From assembly GCA_035646815.1 (NCBI GenBank), contig DASRON010000046.1:1-6994 (forward strand): a DNA stretch of 6,994 nucleotides, written 5' to 3'. This document shows, piece by piece, positions 5,837 through 6,994 of the stretch (its first letter is position 1; each line of letters opens with the position of its first letter). The stretch comes from GCA-002784865 sp035646815 (GTDB taxonomy: Bacteria; Patescibacteriota; Microgenomatia; Levybacterales; UBA12049). The translations under genes were made by a program, and so were the position numbers. Under the pieces are notes generated by a model. That model saw only the letters and a list, made by a program, of their open reading frames with translations, had not been told where the DNA came from and did not search any database.

Positions 5837-6379
5837 ATGGAAACAAGTGAAGTTAAACAAACAGTTAGATCTAAAATAAGAGCTAGAATAAAAGAAGGGC
5901 TTGGGACAAAATCAAAACCTAAAGCAATAGAATTTTCCTCTTTAGTTGATTTTCTAAATTTTTCTGAAGGAGCTTCGGATGGAATTGTGGCAGAGGCAAC
6001 AGAAAAAACAATTTTAACTGAATTAGGTTTTAATAAAAAACGAATCGTTAATATAGTAACGAATTTTGCAGTTGAATTAAGAGGAGTTAAAGATAGAGAA
6101 AATGGTAAGGAAGAAATTGTTTCTAGATATTCAATTCCATGTGGAGAAATTGAAAGAGATAAATATTTTTCTCCTCCAGGCCCTTCAGATCCTATTGAAA
6201 TAAATTCAAAAGAACAAGAGCTTAGATTAAGAAGTTTTGCAGTTTTAGATCATAAACTAAGGTTAGTAGATGAAGATAGGAGAAAAAGAGTTCTTTACTT
6301 TGGGATAGAACTAAATGATGTTTCCTATCGATCACTTAGAGAAACAGTAAAGAATTTAGGAATTTCTCCTGTCATATAA
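5837..6379 (+). CDS. Uncharacterised charged protein within the mre cluster
   Basis: I do not recognise this 180-residue protein. It is soluble and highly charged, with no signal peptide or membrane segment. Residues 1-30 are rich in Lys and Arg (RSKIRARIKEG). Residues 33-65 look helical. Alternating hydrophobic stretches at about 70-83 (IVNIVTNFAVELRG) and 128-160 look like beta strands around a loop with PPGPSDP (113-119). There is a single Cys, C102. It begins 15 bases after the phosphatase-like gene, has no Shine-Dalgarno, and has no obvious promoter of its own, so it is probably read from the mreB transcript. Its codon use and AT-richness look like its neighbours, so there is no sign of recent transfer. 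Position suggests, but does not show, a link to wall synthesis or to the phosphatase. Confidence 0.8.
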   Translation: METSEVKQTVRSKIRARIKEGLGTKSKPKAIEFSSLVDFLNFSEGASDGIVAEATEKTILTELGFNKKRIVNIVTNFAVELRGVKDRENGKEEIVSRYSIPCGEIERDKYFSPPGPSDPIEINSKEQELRLRSFAVLDHKLRLVDEDRRKRVLYFGIELNDVSYRSLRETVKNLGISPVI

Positions 6380-6403
6380 ATTTGATTTTTTATACTTTTT
6401 AAC

Positions 6404-6420
6404 TTGCCACAATAAGGCAA
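6404..6420. repeat. Inverted repeat overlapping the mreC -35 box
   Basis: TTGCC (6404-6408) and GGCAA (6416-6420) are perfect arms around a 7-base centre (ACAATAA). The repeat stands out as GC-containing in AT-rich DNA and covers the -35. No T-tract follows, so a terminator for the upstream genes is unlikely; an operator is possible. Confidence 0.4.
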
Positions 6421-6432
6421 AAAGATTACAAT
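6404..6432 (+). promoter_or_regulatory. Predicted promoter of mreC, leaderless geometry
   Basis: TTGCCA (6404-6409; 5 of 6) is followed by a 17-base spacer and TACAAT (6427-6432; 5 of 6). Only AGCCTT (six bases) separates the -10 from the ATG at 6439, so transcription should begin on the A of the start codon. This would let mreC be expressed apart from the mreB transcript. Confidence 0.7.
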
Positions 6433-6438
6433 AGCCTT

Positions 6439-6994
6439 ATGCAAAAAAGGACTAAATTTTTCTATATCTTCTTGATATTATTTCTTCTTTCACTATTTAT
6501 TTTTTTTCTTTCAACAGGAGGACTATTTAAGGGAAATCTTATAACATCTATTTTTTCTCCGGTACAAAGAGAAATTCATAAAACTTTTATTTCTTTTACA
6601 ACTTTTACTTTAGATTCAGACAAAGAGAGACTAAAAAAAGATAATAGCGAACTATTAAAAATGCTTGTTGATCAAAAAAAACTTAAAGATCAAAATAAAG
6701 CTCTTTTAGATCAATTTCAAATAGCTTATCCGAAAAGTTTAAATTTAATTCCTGCAAGTGTAATTGGTGCTCCTGGCTTTATTCCTGGAGTATCTGTTCC
6801 TGAGAAGCTAACCCTTGATAAGGGAGAAAGCAGTGGAGTTAAAAAAGGAGATACAGTAATTATAAATAATAATTTAATTGGAAGAATAGAGAAAACATCA
6901 AATTCTTCTTCAAGTACGCTTTTTACAAGTGATAGTTCATCAATATTTGCTGTAAAGGTGGGGATAGATAAAAACATTCTTGGTACAATAAAAG
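6439..6994 (+). CDS. mreC: Rod shape-determining protein MreC, N-terminal 185 residues (3' end outside window)
   Basis: Bitopic inner-membrane protein whose extracytoplasmic part links MreB filaments to the elongation machinery (MreD, RodA, PBP2). The frame from the ATG at 6439 stays open to the window edge. Order of parts: a short basic N-terminus (MQKRTK), one membrane segment at about 7-25, an amphipathic coiled-coil-like stretch at about 58-95 (KERLKKDNSELLKML and on), then the start of the MreC beta-domain from about 102. That domain shows IPASVIGAPGF (104-114), the typical LDKGESSGVKKGDTVI (126-141), and NLIGRIEKTS (145-154). The gene is not in the usual place directly after mreB: two genes intervene, and a promoter with leaderless geometry precedes it. 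No Shine-Dalgarno was seen. Identity rests on domain layout, motifs and the mreB neighbour. Confidence 0.92.
   Translation, partial: MQKRTKFFYIFLILFLLSLFIFFLSTGGLFKGNLITSIFSPVQREIHKTFISFTTFTLDSDKERLKKDNSELLKMLVDQKKLKDQNKALLDQFQIAYPKSLNLIPASVIGAPGFIPGVSVPEKLTLDKGESSGVKKGDTVIINNNLIGRIEKTSNSSSSTLFTSDSSSIFAVKVGIDKNILGTIK

Noticed and set aside
6380..6438. Rho-independent terminator before mreC
   Set aside because: The only hairpin (TTGCC/GGCAA) has a 5-bp stem and no following T-tract; the T-rich stretch lies before it. A promoter element explains it better.
6726..6977. Minus-strand frame inside mreC
   Set aside because: Antisense to the MreC beta-domain, which has clear family motifs.
1..6994. 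Recoded UGA (as in Gracilibacteria)
   Set aside because: Every gene reads through with the standard bacterial code. No in-frame TGA is needed to join frames.

Overview
The window is AT-rich and tightly packed, with two divergent gene blocks separated by a 168-base control region (3410-3577). The gene content suggests a Candidate Phyla Radiation (Patescibacteria) bacterium, perhaps a Microgenomates relative. The reasons are a compact Fmt, an O-antigen-ligase-like membrane protein fused to TPRs, a low-molecular-weight phosphatase with an unusual P-loop, and mreB/mreC in an AT-rich genome. This placement is inference from protein flavour: no rRNA is present and no search was run. All visible stops are TAA or TAG and no gene reads through TGA, so nothing points to a recoded UGA.

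Minus-strand block (3409 down to 1): a 770-residue Wzy/WaaL/PglL-type glycan polymerase or ligase with C-terminal TPRs, then peptide deformylase (def, GTG start), then the first 160 residues of methionyl-tRNA formyltransferase (fmt, cut by the window edge). def and fmt are the removal and addition enzymes of the N-formyl-Met cycle and are probably co-transcribed from a promoter just upstream of def.

Plus-strand block (3578 to 6994): a 186-residue protein whose C-terminal half resembles orotate phosphoribosyltransferase but has an altered PRPP loop; mreB; a phosphatase-like protein overlapping the mreB stop by one base; an unrecognised 180-residue charged protein; and the start of mreC (cut by the window edge). 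MreB and MreC organise lateral wall synthesis, so two extra genes lie between members of a normally adjacent pair.

The most interesting regulatory signal is a repeated geometry. The best promoters of the glycan polymerase, def and mreC all have 17-bp spacers, and their -10 boxes end only 6 or 7 bases before the start codon. This predicts leaderless mRNAs. By contrast, the 186-residue protein has the only consensus Shine-Dalgarno sequence, directly behind a perfect 19-bp palindrome that could be an operator. No tRNA, rRNA, CRISPR array, insertion sequence or convincing rho-independent terminator was seen. No gene-free stretch exceeds 300 bases.
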